DNA of 64,000 bases from Mesorhizobium sp. 131-2-1 (GCF_016756535.1 NZ_AP023247.1:3162501-3226500); one strand, 5' to 3'; numbered from the stretch's first letter, positions 25,143 to 35,743 are shown. The notes: generated by a model not told the origin, from the letters alone. Translations and numbers: made by a program.

Positions 25143-25956
25143 GTTGTTGAGGTCGTCTGTCCTTCCGGCACTGGTCGCTGTTGCGATCTTTGACGCCGTA
25201 GGCCAGGCCATGGCCTTCGACGACAAGGTGTTCGACGACAAGACCGGCGTGAAGCCGCAGTCCAGCCCGTGGGCGGTGTTCCAGTTCGGCTTTTCCGCCT
25301 ACAAGAACGGCCACAAGGACCAGGCGGTCGAGGCCTATAAATACGCCGCCGAGAACGGCCAGATCGGCGCTACCTGGAAGCTCGCGCGCATGTATGCCGA
25401 AGGCGACGGCGTGGCGCGCGACGACTATGCGGCCTTCAAGTTCTTCTCGGAGATCGTCGACCAGGACGTCGAGCCCGGATCGCCGGAGGAGAGCTATGTC
25501 TCCGACGCGCTGGTGGCGCTCGGCGATTACCTGCGCAAGGGCATACCCGGCAGCCCGGTCACCGAGAACGAGGTCGCGGCGCAGGAATACTACATGCGCG
25601 CGGCCGCCAATTACCGCAATCCGAACGCCCAGTTCGAGATCGGGCAGATGTTCCTGAAGGGCGAGGGCGGCGTCAAGGCAAGCGTCAAGCAGGCCGGGCG
25701 CTGGCTGCAGCTGGCAGCTGAGAAGGGCCATGCCGGCGCGCAGGCGACGCTCGGCAATCTCCTGTTCCAGAGCGGCAAGGTGGTGCGCGGCCTAGCCATG
25801 ATGACGGCAGCACTCGAACGCGCCGCACCGGCCGACCAGCCGTGGATCCGCAGCATGCAGGAAGAGGCTTTTGCCGCTGCCGGCGAGGCCGACCGCCGCA
25901 CGGCGATTTCGCTGGCCGACGATATCCTCACCAAGGGCAACAACGGCGACCAGTAG
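25129..25956 (+). CDS. exoR: Periplasmic regulator ExoR (Sel1 repeats)
   Basis: A 275-residue protein closely matching my recollection of Sinorhizobium ExoR. It has a signal peptide ([20 protein letters not shown]), a conserved [20 protein letters not shown] start of the mature part, then Sel1-like helical repeats ([53 protein letters not shown]). In rhizobia ExoR binds the sensor kinase ExoS/ChvG in the periplasm and holds it inactive, thereby limiting succinoglycan synthesis and controlling motility and symbiosis. The ATG at 25129 overlaps ilvD by 14 bp; a GTG at 25108 is an alternative. Confidence 0.9.
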   Translation: MRISELLRSSVLPALVAVAIFDAVGQAMAFDDKVFDDKTGVKPQSSPWAVFQFGFSAYKNGHKDQAVEAYKYAAENGQIGATWKLARMYAEGDGVARDDYAAFKFFSEIVDQDVEPGSPEESYVSDALVALGDYLRKGIPGSPVTENEVAAQEYYMRAAANYRNPNAQFEIGQMFLKGEGGVKASVKQAGRWLQLAAEKGHAGAQATLGNLLFQSGKVVRGLAMMTAALERAAPADQPWIRSMQEEAFAAAGEADRRTAISLADDILTKGNNGDQ

Positions 25957-25986
25957 GCCGCACCGCTGCCACGTTACTCCAGAAAA

Positions 25987-26322
25987 TCAGTTCTCGGTCG
26001 GTTCCGTCGGCACCATGTTTGGCGCGGGCGTCGAGATCGGCGTGGTCGTGACCGGCGGGGTCTTGCCCGGGCAGTCGTCGTGGATCTTCGTCCAGGAGGT
26101 GTTGTTGAGCACCATCTCGCAGCGGGCGAGGTGGCTCTCGCCGGCAATGGTCAGGCAGGCGACCTGGCCGACCTGGAAGGACTTACCGTTGGCCAGGCAT
26201 TCCTGCGCGGCCAGAACTGGCGTGGCAATCGCCGTCGCAAGCGCCGCGATTGCCATCGCAAGCGTGGCTGTTGCCATCGCAAGCCCGCAGGTAATTGGGC
26301 AAACAGAAAATCCGACGGTCAT
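25987..26322 (-). CDS. Small secreted hypothetical protein
   Basis: A 111-residue protein starting MTVGFSVCPITCGLAMATAT; a further in-frame ATG at MATATLAMAI may be the true start, giving a cleaner signal peptide (ATLAMAIAALATAIATPVLA). The Ala-rich signal contains repeated GCNATTGCCATCGCAAGC-like DNA. The mature part holds four Cys (AAQECLANGK, VACLTI, ARCEMV, DDCPGK), probably two disulfides, and a Pro/Thr-rich tail. No function is known. It is convergent with exoR and downstream of xthA. Confidence 0.6.
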   Translation of the reverse strand: MTVGFSVCPITCGLAMATATLAMAIAALATAIATPVLAAQECLANGKSFQVGQVACLTIAGESHLARCEMVLNNTSWTKIHDDCPGKTPPVTTTPISTPAPNMVPTEPTEN

Positions 26323-26403
26323 GGAACCCCCGGCCACCATGATATCCGTGCATCAAACGCCGGATTTGTGGCGATAAGAGGTCCGTTTGAGGGGGCGAGC
26401 CGG

Positions 26404-27198
26404 TCAGGCCGGCTGCAGCGCCAGCTCTATCGCCACCGGCACGTGGTCGGAGGGCTTTTCCCAGGCGCGGACATGCTTTTCGACCGAGGCCGCGGAAAAG
26501 CGGTTGGCGGCTTCCGGCGACAAAAGCAGATGGTCGATGCGGATGCCGTTGTTCTTCTGCCAGGCGCCGGCCTGATAGTCCCAGAACGTATAGACATCGG
26601 AAGAATCGGTGACGGCGCGCACCGCTTCGGTGAAGCCGAGGTTCTTCAGCCGGCGGAAGGCCTGCCGGGTCTGCGGCTGGAACAGCGCATCGCCCAGCCA
26701 GTTCTCCGGGAACCTCGCATCGACGGCTTCGGGGATGACATTGTAGTCGCCGGCCAGCACCAGCGCCTCCTCGAGCCGGAGCCGTTCTTGCGCCCACTTC
26801 TCAAGCCGCGCCATCCAGGACAGCTTGTAGGAAAACTTCTTCTCGTCATCGATCGGGTTGCCGTTCGGCAGATAGAGCGAGGCGACACGCAGCGCACCCT
26901 TGTCGGTCGAGAACACGCCTTCGATGAAGCGCGCCTGCTCGTCCTCGTCATCGCCGGGCAGGCCTCTGATGACCTCATCGAAGCGCAGCTTCGACAGGAT
27001 GGCGACGCCGTTGAAGCCCTTCTGGCCATGGGTCTCGACATTGTAGCCGAGCGCTTCGACTTCAGCGCGCGGGAACTGCTCGTCGACGGACTTGATCTCC
27101 TGCAGGCAGACGATGTCCGGCGCGCTTTCAGTCAGCCAGTGGGTGAGGTTGCCGATGCGGGCGCGAACGCCGTTGATGTTCCAGGTGACGATTTTCAT
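26404..27198 (-). CDS. xthA: Exodeoxyribonuclease III (AP endonuclease)
   Basis: A 264-residue exonuclease-endonuclease-phosphatase fold enzyme for base-excision repair. MKIVTWNINGVRAR carries the catalytic Asn, CLQEIK the metal-binding Glu, FNGVAILSK follows, LAGDYNVIPEAVD holds the Asp/Asn pair, and SDHVPVAIEL at the C-terminus holds the Asp-His pair; all are present. Length is typical. It is followed 3' by a small secreted protein gene, and the VOC gene lies 9 bp upstream. Confidence 0.95.
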   Translation of the reverse strand: MKIVTWNINGVRARIGNLTHWLTESAPDIVCLQEIKSVDEQFPRAEVEALGYNVETHGQKGFNGVAILSKLRFDEVIRGLPGDDEDEQARFIEGVFSTDKGALRVASLYLPNGNPIDDEKKFSYKLSWMARLEKWAQERLRLEEALVLAGDYNVIPEAVDARFPENWLGDALFQPQTRQAFRRLKNLGFTEAVRAVTDSSDVYTFWDYQAGAWQKNNGIRIDHLLLSPEAANRFSAASVEKHVRAWEKPSDHVPVAIELALQPA

Positions 27199-27207
27199 GA
27201 GCTGCCC

Positions 27208-27600
27208 TTAGGAATCTTCGGACGGAAGGCGTTCGACGAGGCCGATCGTATTGCCTGCCGGGTCCTTTAGAAAGGCCATCCATTCGCTTTCCCCTGCCGG
27301 GCCGAATTGGCCTTCGGTGTCGCGATGGACGAGCGCCGGCGGTGCAGTGAAGGGAATGCCCAGGGCCTTCGCTCGCGCATGGAAGGCTTCGAGGCCGACA
27401 ATGTCGAGATAGACGGTGCCCGCCGGTATGCCGTCGGTGAAGAACAGGCGCACGGCGCCGGCCATGATGAAGGCGATGCCAGGCGGATCATAGCGCGCAT
27501 GCACGCCCATGCCGAGAACGTCACGCCAGAAGGCCAGCGTCGTGTCGAGATCGCGCCCGGCCGAGAGCGCGACCTGACGGACCGCGCCGACGCCAGGCAT
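27208..27600 (-). CDS. VOC (glyoxalase/bleomycin-resistance) family protein
   Basis: A 130-residue protein with paired beta-alpha-beta-beta-beta modules: TTLAFWRDVLGMGVHARYDP in the first half and WMAFLKDPAGNTIGLVER in the second, the usual closing motif of VOC enzymes. Substrate unknown; only some metal ligands can be guessed (Glu near the end). It lies 10 bp after the Fe-S carrier gene and 9 bp before xthA, so the three may form one transcript. Confidence 0.85.
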   Translation of the reverse strand: MPGVGAVRQVALSAGRDLDTTLAFWRDVLGMGVHARYDPPGIAFIMAGAVRLFFTDGIPAGTVYLDIVGLEAFHARAKALGIPFTAPPALVHRDTEGQFGPAGESEWMAFLKDPAGNTIGLVERLPSEDS

Positions 27601-27610
27601 CGGATTTCAG

Positions 27611-27958
27611 CTAGACTGAGAAGCTGGTGCCGCAGCCGCAAGAGGCCACGGCATTGGGGTTCCTGATCTGGAACGACTGGCCCATCAGGTCGTCGACGAA
27701 GTCGATCACGGAGCCGCCCATATAGACCAGCGACAGGTCGTCGATCAGGACGGTGGCGCCGTCCTTCTCGATGGAGACGTCGTCGTCGTTGCGCGTGTCG
27801 ACCAGATCGAACTTGTAGGAAAAGCCGGAGCAGCCGCCGCCCTCGACCGAGACGCGCAGCGCCGTCTTGCCCGGCTCGCCGGAAACGATCGTGGCGATCC
27901 TTCTCGCGGCGGCGTCGGTCATTTCGACCTTCATGGCAGTCTTGGCATCGGCGCCCAT
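27611..27958 (-). CDS. erpA: A-type iron-sulfur carrier (ErpA/IscA family)
   Basis: A 115-residue carrier that passes Fe-S clusters to apo-proteins. VEGGGCSGFSYKFDL holds the first cluster Cys and ASCGCGTSFSV at the C-terminus the CGC pair. The middle DDLSLVYMGGSVIDFVDDLM is the standard A-type core. AAGGTGAC precedes the ATG at 27958; a second ATG eight codons later is possible. In alphaproteobacteria this gene commonly stands divergent to dgt, as here. ErpA and IscA cannot be separated from sequence alone. Confidence 0.9.
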   Translation of the reverse strand: MGADAKTAMKVEMTDAAARRIATIVSGEPGKTALRVSVEGGGCSGFSYKFDLVDTRNDDDVSIEKDGATVLIDDLSLVYMGGSVIDFVDDLMGQSFQIRNPNAVASCGCGTSFSV

Positions 27959-28026
27959 GGCGTCACCTTGCTTTCGGTTTCATATGATAGGTATGAAGCG
28001 GGCGGGGCCAAGTCAACTGGTGGGTA

Positions 28027-29250
28027 ATGGTAGAGCGGCAGGATGCTCTCGGCGACATAGGGTTCGGCTACCGGCCGCGCGCCGCCTATGCCAGCGATCC
28101 CTCGCATTCGCGCGGCCGATTGTTCGAGGAAGCGGAAAGCCCGACCCGCACGCCCTTCCAGCGCGATCGCGACCGCATCATCCACTCGACCGCCTTTCGC
28201 CGCCTGAAGCACAAGACACAGGTGTTCGTCGCCCATGAAGGCGATCACTATCGCACAAGGCTGACGCATTCGATCGAGGTGGCGCAGATCGCCCGCGCCT
28301 TGGCGCGGGCGCTGCGCGGCGACGAGGATCTGGCCGAAGCGGTGGCGCTGGTGCACGATTTCGGCCACACGCCCTTCGGCCATACCGGCGAGGACGCGCT
28401 GAACGAGAAGATGGCCGCCTGGGGCGGCTTCGACCACAACGCGCAGTCGCTGCGCGTGGTGACGCGGCTGGAGCGGCGCTATGCCGAGTTCGACGGGCTG
28501 AACCTCACCTGGGAGACGCTGGAGGGGCTGGTCAAGCACAATGGGCCGCTGACCGATGCGAAAGGGCAGGGATTGAAGGGCCCGGTGCCGCAGGCGATCG
28601 GCGACTATTCGCAATTGCACGATCTCGAACTCGACCGGTTCGCCGGCATCGAGGCGCAATGCGCGGCGATCGCCGACGACATCGCCTACAACACCCATGA
28701 CATCGATGACGGATTGCGCTCGGGCTTCCTGACGCTCGACATGCTGGAGGACGTCACCTTGCCGGGCTCGATCCTGGCCGGCGTGCGGGCGCGCTACCCG
28801 GCGCTCGATCGGGTGCGCACTGGCCACGAGCTGATGCGCCGCCAGATCACCATGATGGTCGAGGATGTGATTGCCTCCACCCACGCCAACCTCGAGCGCC
28901 TGAAGCCCGGGAGCGCCGATGCGGTGCGGGCAGCGGGCGAGACGATGGTGACCTTCTCCGCCGGCATGGCCGCGGCCGAGAAGGAATTGAAGGCCTTTCT
29001 CTACAAGCACCTCTATCGGCACAGCGAGGTGATGCGGGTGCGCGCCGATGCCGAGCGGATTGTGCGCGACCTGTTCGACGTCTATTTCGCCGATCCGCGC
29101 GCCATGCCGGACGGCTGGCGTGAAGGGCTGGACAGAGCGCAGGATCGCACCAAGGCGCGCGCCGTGGCGGATTTCCTGGCAGGCATGACCGATACCTATG
29201 CGCTGAAGGAACACCGGCGCTTGTTTGACCACACGCCCGATTTAAGCTAG
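28027..29250 (+). CDS. dgt: Deoxyguanosinetriphosphate triphosphohydrolase-like protein
   Basis: A 407-residue HD-domain dNTPase that releases triphosphate from dNTPs. [20 protein letters not shown] is the family N-terminal block, [20 protein letters not shown] gives the first metal-binding His, [17 protein letters not shown] is the central HD motif, and [20 protein letters not shown] the last Asp. Length is typical of the rhizobial type. The ATG at 28027 has a weak GGTGGGTA upstream. argS follows 62 bp later. Confidence 0.93.
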   Translation: MVERQDALGDIGFGYRPRAAYASDPSHSRGRLFEEAESPTRTPFQRDRDRIIHSTAFRRLKHKTQVFVAHEGDHYRTRLTHSIEVAQIARALARALRGDEDLAEAVALVHDFGHTPFGHTGEDALNEKMAAWGGFDHNAQSLRVVTRLERRYAEFDGLNLTWETLEGLVKHNGPLTDAKGQGLKGPVPQAIGDYSQLHDLELDRFAGIEAQCAAIADDIAYNTHDIDDGLRSGFLTLDMLEDVTLPGSILAGVRARYPALDRVRTGHELMRRQITMMVEDVIASTHANLERLKPGSADAVRAAGETMVTFSAGMAAAEKELKAFLYKHLYRHSEVMRVRADAERIVRDLFDVYFADPRAMPDGWREGLDRAQDRTKARAVADFLAGMTDTYALKEHRRLFDHTPDLS

Positions 29251-29312
29251 GGCGAGCGCGATTTTGCCGGCCAAGGAGCCGGTCCCCCGCATAGCCGCCA
29301 GAGCCAGACCCA

Positions 29313-31070
29313 ATGAACATCTTCGCCGATTTCAACGCGCGAGTCATAAAAGCCGTCGAAGCGCTTGATCTGACAGACAAGGACGGCGCGCCGCTCGACC
29401 TCTCACGCATTGCCGTCGAGCCGCCGCGCGACGCCAGCCACGGCGACCTCGCCACCAACGCCGCAATGGTGCTGGCCAAGCCCACCGGGCAGAACCCGCG
29501 GGCGCTGGCCGAAAGGCTGGCCGACGCGCTGCGCGGCGATGCCGACGTCGCGGCGGCCGACGTCGCCGGTCCCGGCTTCGTCAATCTCAGGCTGAAGGAC
29601 GGTTTCTGGCAGGCCCATCTCGCGGCCTTGCTCGGTGAGGGCCGCGACTACGGCCGCTCGACCATCGGCGGCGGCCGCAAGGCCAACGTCGAGTACGTCT
29701 CGGCCAATCCGACCGGCCCGATGCATGTCGGCCATTGCCGTGGCGCGGTGGTCGGCGACACCCTCGCCAACCTGATGGCCTTTGCCGGCTACGACGTCAC
29801 CAAGGAATATGTCATCAACGACGCCGGCTCGCAGATCGACGTGCTCGGCCGTTCGGCCCTGCTGCGCTACCGCGAGGCGCTCGGCGAGGCAATCGGCGAG
29901 ATCCCGCCCGGGCTCTATCCGGGCGACTATCTCGTTCCGGTCGGCCAGGCGCTGGTAAAGGAATTCGGCGGCAAGCTGCTGCAGATGCCGGAAGACGAGG
30001 CGCTGGCCATCGTCAAGGATCGCACGATCGACGCGATGATGGCGATGATCCGCGAGGATCTGGCGCTGCTCAACGTGCATCACGACGTCTTCTTCTCCGA
30101 GCGCACGCTGCACGCCGACCATGCCAAGAAGATCCGCTCGGCGATCGCCGACCTGACGCTGAAGGGCCATATCTACAAGGGCAAGCTGCCGCCGCCCAAG
30201 GGCGAGAAGCCGGACGACTGGGAAGACCGCGAGCAGACCCTGTTCCGCTCGACGGCCGTTGGCGACGACATGGACCGGGCGCTGGTCAAGTCGGACGGCT
30301 CCTTCACCTATTTCGCCGCCGATGTCGCCTACCTCAAGGACAAGGTCGAGCGCGGCTTCGTCGACCTGATCTATGTGCTGGGCGCCGACCATGGCGGTTA
30401 CGTCAAGCGGCTGGAAGCGGTCGCCCGGGCCATCGCCGGCGACGAGGTGAAGCTCACCGTGCTGCTTTGCCAGCTGGTGAAACTGTTCCGCGACGGCGAG
30501 CCAGTCCGAATGTCGAAGCGCTCCGGCGATTTCATCACGCTGCGCGAGGTGGTCGAAGAGGTCGGCCGCGATCCGATCCGCTTCATGATGCTCTACCGCA
30601 AGAACGACGCGCCGCTCGATTTCGACTTCGCCAAGGTGACCGAGCAGTCGAAGGACAATCCGGTGTTCTACGTGCAGTACGCCTCGGCGCGCTGCCACTC
30701 GGTGTTCCGCCAGGCGAGCGAGCAGCTCGGCGAAGCCAGTTTCGACCGAAGCCGGCTGACGGCGTCGGTGGCTTCGCTGACCGACGAGGGCGAAATCGGC
30801 CTGATCCGGAAGCTAGCTGAATATCCCAGGCTAATCGAATCCGCGGCTCTTGCATTGGAGCCGCACAGGCTGGCATTCTACCTCTACGATCTGGCTTCCA
30901 GCTTCCATGGGCACTGGAACCGGGGGACCGACAATCCCGACTTACGTTTTGTTAAGGTTAACGACCGACAATTGACGTATGCCAGACTAGGGCTGGTGCA
31001 GGCCGTTTCGGACGTTTTGACGTCCGGCCTGACGCTGATAGGGGCGGATGCGCCCACCGAGATGCGTTAG
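29313..31070 (+). CDS. argS: Arginyl-tRNA synthetase
   Basis: A 585-residue class I synthetase that charges tRNA-Arg. It has the N-terminal ArgS additional domain ([20 protein letters not shown]). [15 protein letters not shown] (about residues 131-145) contains the HVGH version of HIGH, and [16 protein letters not shown] (about 395) is the degenerate KMSKS region normal for ArgS. The C-terminal anticodon-binding DALR domain is complete, ending in PTEMR. About 100 bp separate it from the SPOR gene. Confidence 0.97.
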   Translation: MNIFADFNARVIKAVEALDLTDKDGAPLDLSRIAVEPPRDASHGDLATNAAMVLAKPTGQNPRALAERLADALRGDADVAAADVAGPGFVNLRLKDGFWQAHLAALLGEGRDYGRSTIGGGRKANVEYVSANPTGPMHVGHCRGAVVGDTLANLMAFAGYDVTKEYVINDAGSQIDVLGRSALLRYREALGEAIGEIPPGLYPGDYLVPVGQALVKEFGGKLLQMPEDEALAIVKDRTIDAMMAMIREDLALLNVHHDVFFSERTLHADHAKKIRSAIADLTLKGHIYKGKLPPPKGEKPDDWEDREQTLFRSTAVGDDMDRALVKSDGSFTYFAADVAYLKDKVERGFVDLIYVLGADHGGYVKRLEAVARAIAGDEVKLTVLLCQLVKLFRDGEPVRMSKRSGDFITLREVVEEVGRDPIRFMMLYRKNDAPLDFDFAKVTEQSKDNPVFYVQYASARCHSVFRQASEQLGEASFDRSRLTASVASLTDEGEIGLIRKLAEYPRLIESAALALEPHRLAFYLYDLASSFHGHWNRGTDNPDLRFVKVNDRQLTYARLGLVQAVSDVLTSGLTLIGADAPTEMR

Positions 31071-31173
31071 GTTTGACTAAAAAACCTGTCACCTTTTGCC
31101 CACATTGCGCTGGTAAGGGCCAACCCTGCGCGACGTCCATGGCGTCCGAATGTGTGCGAGTTCGGGAACAATA

Positions 31174-34100
31174 ATGGCAGACAGAACCCAGCTGAAAGTA
31201 GCCGATCGCAACGACATCGCTGACGACGATCCGTTTGCGGAACTGACCAGGATCATGGGTTTCGACCCGCGCCAGCCGGTAAAGCCGCAGGCGCCTGTCC
31301 AGACGGCTGCGCCCGCCAATCAACCTGCCGCGGAGGGCGATTTCGACATCGACCTCGAGAAAGAGCTGATGGGCGAGTTCGGCGCAGAGGAGAGCGCCGC
31401 CATCGCGCCGCCGCCGGAGCCGGCTTTCGAAGCTGCCGCCCCCGATGCTCTGGACGACGAGCTTGCCGCTTCGCTCGACCAGGATTTCGTGTTCGACGAT
31501 ATCGAGGACCATCATTTCGCCGCCGTGCCCGCGGTAGAGGCTGCGGCGGCGCCGCAGGTCGATGCGGAACCGCAGTTCGAAGCGGCCTTCGATGAGGATT
31601 TCAGTCAGGCGGTCGCCAGCTCGCTCGATGACGTCTCGCCGCTCGAGGACGATCTGCCGATGGACGACGAGCTTGCGGCGTCGCTCGATCGGGAATTCCA
31701 GCTCGACGATCATGCCGTCGAGGCGGTCGACCTCCCTGCCGCAGAGATTGCGGCGCCGGCGGGCGAAACCGCTTTCGAAGACGATTTCGACAATGCCGCT
31801 TCCCTGTCGCTCGAGGATGAACTGACGCTCGACAGCCATCTGGCGGCGGACGATCATGTCGCCCCGGCCGTTGCCAAGCATCCCGCGCCCGTGCAGGCTG
31901 TGGCTGACCATGCGGTGCCTGAGCAGGACTTTGCCGGTCATTTCGACGAGACGCTGGCCGATGTCGAGATGGATTTCGACGTGCAGGCTGAAGAGCCGGT
32001 CGAGATCGAGGCGCCGTCGGCCGTTGAAGCGCCGGCCGAGCCCGCCCGTGCCGCCGAGATGGATGTGCCCGAGCTTGCCGTGCAGGAAGCCTTCGATGAC
32101 GATTTCGAACTCGGGGCCGATGATGCGCTGGCCGAAGAGCCGGTAACTGTCGAAGCGCCGGCCGAGGCCGCCTACGTCGCCGATACGAACGAGGATGCCC
32201 CTGAGCTTCTCGCGCAGGAAGCCTTCGACGACCATTTCGAGCTTGATATCGATGACCTGCCGGCCGAAGAGGTCGAACAGCCGGCCGCTGAAATCGCTGC
32301 CGCAGCAGTCGCCCCCGTTGCACCTGTCGTCGCCGCAGTCGCACCGATCGCGCCCGTCGTCGCCACGGTCGAACCGCCGAAGCCGGTCGCTGCAGCCGAT
32401 GAGCGCAGCCTGGAGGATGAGCTCAATGCGCTGCTCGGCGCCATGAGCCGGCCGATTCCTGTTGCCAGGGAACCCGAACCCATCCGTCAGCCAGTGGTCG
32501 AGAAGCCCACCGTCCAGCAGGCGGCGGCCGACCTCGACTGGAACCTCGATGAGCAGCAGGCCGCACCGGCCGAGGCTGCCGCGCCAGACATAGATTTCGA
32601 CGACGACGCGTTCGATGCGGCCTTTGCCAGGGGCATCGAGGGCGATAGGGAGCCTGGCCATGCTGTGGCGCCGGCGTCGGGTTCGCAGGACTGGCTGCGC
32701 TCGACCCCGCCCGAACCGGAGCGGTCGTGGAGCCGCGTGACCCCGGTGGCGGCACCCGCTCAGGCTTCATTCACGGCCCAGCCGATGGCGTCAGTGGCGC
32801 CGGTGTCGACCGCGCCCTCATACCGGCAGGAGCCGGTCGTGGAGGACGTTCCGATCTACGCCGAGCCCGAGCCCGCACAGCCGGACCATCAGCAGGCCTA
32901 TGACGAGATGCCCGACGTCGAGACGGTCGACGTGCCGGAGCGTGTGGTGGCACTTGCCGACGACCTCGATATCCCCGAACTGGACTTCGAGGAAGAAAAG
33001 CTCGCGGCGCCGGCCTATGACGATCTCGACGCCGAGTTTGCCGGTCTGTTGAATGAGATGAACGCAGTCGAGGTCGCGCCGACACCGGCACCGGCTCGAG
33101 CCGCTTATGAGGACGACAGTTACAGCGCCGGGTTCAAGCCGGGCTACGATCACGGCGAAGCGCGCGCCTATGCGGCGGCGAAGCCGGCCGAAATGTCGGC
33201 TGCCCCGGCGCCGGCGTCCCAGGCTGCCGCGACAAGCGGCTTCGACATGGACGACCTGCCCGGCAGCCGCCCGGTCTCGCAGGCCGACGAATTCGCCGTC
33301 GACGAACTCGACTACGATCCCGAGCTGGACCAGGAGATGGCGGTGCCGGGCCTTGCCGAGCGCGAGGCCGCAAGGCCACGTGGCCGCGGCCTGCTGGTCG
33401 CCGCCGTTGTCGGTGCCGTGGCTCTGGCGGGCGGTATTGGCGCCTTTGCCTTGTCCTTCGGTGGCAAGGGCGTCAGTGAGGCGCCCGTTATCGTCAAGGC
33501 CGACAACACGCCGATCAAGGTCAAGCCGGAGAACCCGGGCGGCACAGTGGTGCCGAACCAGGACAGCAAGGTCTATGACGCGGTCGTCAAGGGCACCAAG
33601 CCGGCCGAGCCGGTGCAGGAGAAGCTGGTCACCAACAGCGAAGAGCCGGTGGACGTGAAAGCCAAGGAGCCGGAGAGCCGCGTTGTCGATCTTTCGCCCG
33701 CCGATACCAACGCCGCTTCGGGCACGGACGCTGGGGGCAATGCCGCCGCAACCGTGATGCCGGGCGTGGACGTGCCGGGCAATACCGATGCGGCGCCGGC
33801 TCCGGCGCCGAAATCCGAGGATCGCATAGCCCAGGTCCTGCAGGAAGCCGACAAGGGGACCAACCCGGAAGTCGTCGCCGTCGCGCCGCGCAAGGTCAGG
33901 ACCATGATGGTCAAGCCCGATGGCTCGCTGGTTGCACGCGAAGATCCTGCACCTGAGGCTGCCCCGCAGGTCGCTGCCGCCGAACCGGCCGATCCGGCGC
34001 CGCAGCATGTCGCCCCTGCGGCGCAGGCCGGCGCCGAGCAGACCGGCACCGTGGCGCCGGCAACCGATCAGGCAAGCGATCTGCCGACCGACCAGGTCGC

Positions 34101-34572
34101 CAGCGCCGACCAGACCGAGGCCGCAGAGCCGCTCAAGCCGGCCGAGGCGCCGAAGGCCGAGGCGAAGGCTGAGGCCAAGACTCAGACCACCCACACCCAG
34201 TCGGCCAACACGCCGGCCACGGTTCCGGTGGCGCCGCAGCGCCCGTCCGACCAGCCGGTCGATGTGGTCGGCGAGGTCAAGCCGGACCAGGTCGCCTCCA
34301 TTTCGCCGAGCGCGGCAGCGGCAGGCGGTGGTTCGTGGTCGATGCAGATCGCCTCGCAGCCGACGGTTGAAAGCGCGCAGTCGACCTACCAGGACCTGCA
34401 GCGCCGCTACGGCAGCGTGCTGTCGGGCCGCACCGCCAACATCGTCAAGGCCGAGATTGCCGGCAAAGGCACCTTCTACCGCGTCCGTGTGCCGGCGCAG
34501 TCGCGCAACGACGCGATCAACCTGTGCACCAGCTACAAGGCGGCCGGCGGCAACTGCTTCGTGTCGCGCTGA
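31174..34572 (+). CDS. Large acidic SPOR-domain protein
   Basis: An 1132-residue protein. Residues 1-730 are a long, very acidic, Ala/Pro-rich cytoplasmic region with loosely repeated blocks such as DDELAASLDQDFVFDD and DDELAASLDREFQLDD. One membrane span follows (GLLVAAVVGAVALAGGIGAF). Next comes a periplasmic Pro/Ala/Lys-rich linker, and the last 80 residues form a SPOR domain (WSMQIASQPTVESAQSTYQD ... NLCTSYKAAGGNCFVSR) that binds denuded glycan strands at the division septum. It lies between argS and nagZ, the usual alphaproteobacterial place. The start at 31174 is preferred to 31150. The cytoplasmic part is unusually long. Confidence 0.9.
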   Translation: MADRTQLKVADRNDIADDDPFAELTRIMGFDPRQPVKPQAPVQTAAPANQPAAEGDFDIDLEKELMGEFGAEESAAIAPPPEPAFEAAAPDALDDELAASLDQDFVFDDIEDHHFAAVPAVEAAAAPQVDAEPQFEAAFDEDFSQAVASSLDDVSPLEDDLPMDDELAASLDREFQLDDHAVEAVDLPAAEIAAPAGETAFEDDFDNAASLSLEDELTLDSHLAADDHVAPAVAKHPAPVQAVADHAVPEQDFAGHFDETLADVEMDFDVQAEEPVEIEAPSAVEAPAEPARAAEMDVPELAVQEAFDDDFELGADDALAEEPVTVEAPAEAAYVADTNEDAPELLAQEAFDDHFELDIDDLPAEEVEQPAAEIAAAAVAPVAPVVAAVAPIAPVVATVEPPKPVAAADERSLEDELNALLGAMSRPIPVAREPEPIRQPVVEKPTVQQAAADLDWNLDEQQAAPAEAAAPDIDFDDDAFDAAFARGIEGDREPGHAVAPASGSQDWLRSTPPEPERSWSRVTPVAAPAQASFTAQPMASVAPVSTAPSYRQEPVVEDVPIYAEPEPAQPDHQQAYDEMPDVETVDVPERVVALADDLDIPELDFEEEKLAAPAYDDLDAEFAGLLNEMNAVEVAPTPAPARAAYEDDSYSAGFKPGYDHGEARAYAAAKPAEMSAAPAPASQAAATSGFDMDDLPGSRPVSQADEFAVDELDYDPELDQEMAVPGLAEREAARPRGRGLLVAAVVGAVALAGGIGAFALSFGGKGVSEAPVIVKADNTPIKVKPENPGGTVVPNQDSKVYDAVVKGTKPAEPVQEKLVTNSEEPVDVKAKEPESRVVDLSPADTNAASGTDAGGNAAATVMPGVDVPGNTDAAPAPAPKSEDRIAQVLQEADKGTNPEVVAVAPRKVRTMMVKPDGSLVAREDPAPEAAPQVAAAEPADPAPQHVAPAAQAGAEQTGTVAPATDQASDLPTDQVASADQTEAAEPLKPAEAPKAEAKAEAKTQTTHTQSANTPATVPVAPQRPSDQPVDVVGEVKPDQVASISPSAAAAGGGSWSMQIASQPTVESAQSTYQDLQRRYGSVLSGRTANIVKAEIAGKGTFYRVRVPAQSRNDAINLCTSYKAAGGNCFVSR

Positions 34573-34592
34573 GCCAGGTCACAGCCAATCAG

Positions 34593-34626
34593 AACCGGCG
34601 CGGCCGCAGGGCCGCGCCGGTTTTTT
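34593..34626 (+). terminator. Rho-independent terminator after the SPOR gene
   Basis: AACCGGCGCGGCC-GCAG-GGCCGCGCCGGTT, a 13-pair perfect stem with a tetraloop, followed by a T run. It lies 20 bp after the SPOR gene stop and separates it from nagZ. Confidence 0.96.
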
Positions 34627-34705
34627 GTGGACCGGGATCGGGCCGTCGACCGCATGGCAGGCGGGGTGATTCCCTTTGTCCGCGCGAAGCCCTAAGCTCC
34701 AAGGC

Positions 34706-35725
34706 ATGACCGAATCAAAATCCATGATCCTGGGCTGCGCCGGGAAATCGCTCACCCCGGAGGAAATCCGCTTCTATGGCGGCGAGCGGCCCTGGGGTTT
34801 CATCCTGTTTGCCCGCAATGTCGGCGAGACCGAGCAGATCCGCGATCTCGTAGCCTCGATGCGCGATGCCGTCGGGCGCCCGGACGCCCCGGTGTTCATC
34901 GACCAGGAGGGCGGACGGGTGCAGCGCCTGCGGCCGCCGCTGGCGCCGAACTATCCGGCAGGCGGAGCGCTTGGCGCGCTGTGGCGCAACGACCGCGACG
35001 CCGGCCGCCGTGCCGCCTGGCTGATGGCGCGGCTGCATGCTTTCGACCTTCTTCGCCATGGCATTACCGCCGATTGCCTGCCGGTGCTCGACGTGCCGGT
35101 GGAAGGCGCCAGCGACGTCATCGGCGCGCGCGCCTACGGCAAGGAGCCGGGCGCCGTGATCGAGCTTGGCCGCGCCGCGGCGGAGGGGCTGATGTCGGGC
35201 GGCGTGCTGCCGGTGATGAAGCACATTCCGGGGCATGGACGGGCCTTTGCCGACACCCATTTCGAGCTGCCGACGGTCGATACGCCGCTCAGCGAGCTGC
35301 GCAGCCATGATTTCGCTCCGTTCAAGGCGCTCAACCATTTGCCGATGGCGATGACGGCGCATGTCGTCTACAGCGCCGTCGATCCGGAGAACCCGGCGAC
35401 GACCTCGGCGAGGGTGGTCAACGACATCATCCGCGGCGAGATCGGCTTCGACGGGCTGCTGATGAGCGATGACACCTCGATGAGGGCACTTTCTGGGGAT
35501 TTCCCGGCAAAGGCGGCGGCAATCCTTGCGGCGGGCTGCGATCTCGTCCTTCACTGCAACGGGGTTTTCGAGGAAATGTCGGGGATCGCGTCACGCACTA
35601 CGGCGCTTGCGGGCAAGTCGCTCGAGCGCGCCGAGCGGGCGCTGACCTATATTAAGGATCGTGACCTCGCGAACGAGACCGAAATACGCGCTGAGTTTGC
35701 CACCTATTTCGACGCGGTGGCCTGA
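34706..35725 (+). CDS. nagZ: Beta-N-acetylhexosaminidase NagZ (GH3)
   Basis: A 339-residue cytoplasmic GH3 enzyme that removes GlcNAc from anhydro-muropeptides in peptidoglycan recycling. FIDQEGGRVQRL (substrate Asp/Arg region), the KHIPGHGRAFADTHFELPTV loop with the catalytic His/Asp dyad, and GLLMSDDTSMRAL with the nucleophile Asp are all present. The ATG at 34706 follows CCAAGG; an upstream in-frame start is less likely. scpA begins 18 bp after its stop, so nagZ-scpA-scpB is probably an operon. Confidence 0.94.
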   Translation: MTESKSMILGCAGKSLTPEEIRFYGGERPWGFILFARNVGETEQIRDLVASMRDAVGRPDAPVFIDQEGGRVQRLRPPLAPNYPAGGALGALWRNDRDAGRRAAWLMARLHAFDLLRHGITADCLPVLDVPVEGASDVIGARAYGKEPGAVIELGRAAAEGLMSGGVLPVMKHIPGHGRAFADTHFELPTVDTPLSELRSHDFAPFKALNHLPMAMTAHVVYSAVDPENPATTSARVVNDIIRGEIGFDGLLMSDDTSMRALSGDFPAKAAAILAAGCDLVLHCNGVFEEMSGIASRTTALAGKSLERAERALTYIKDRDLANETEIRAEFATYFDAVA

Positions 35726-35743
35726 CAGAGGAAGATAGGGGCA

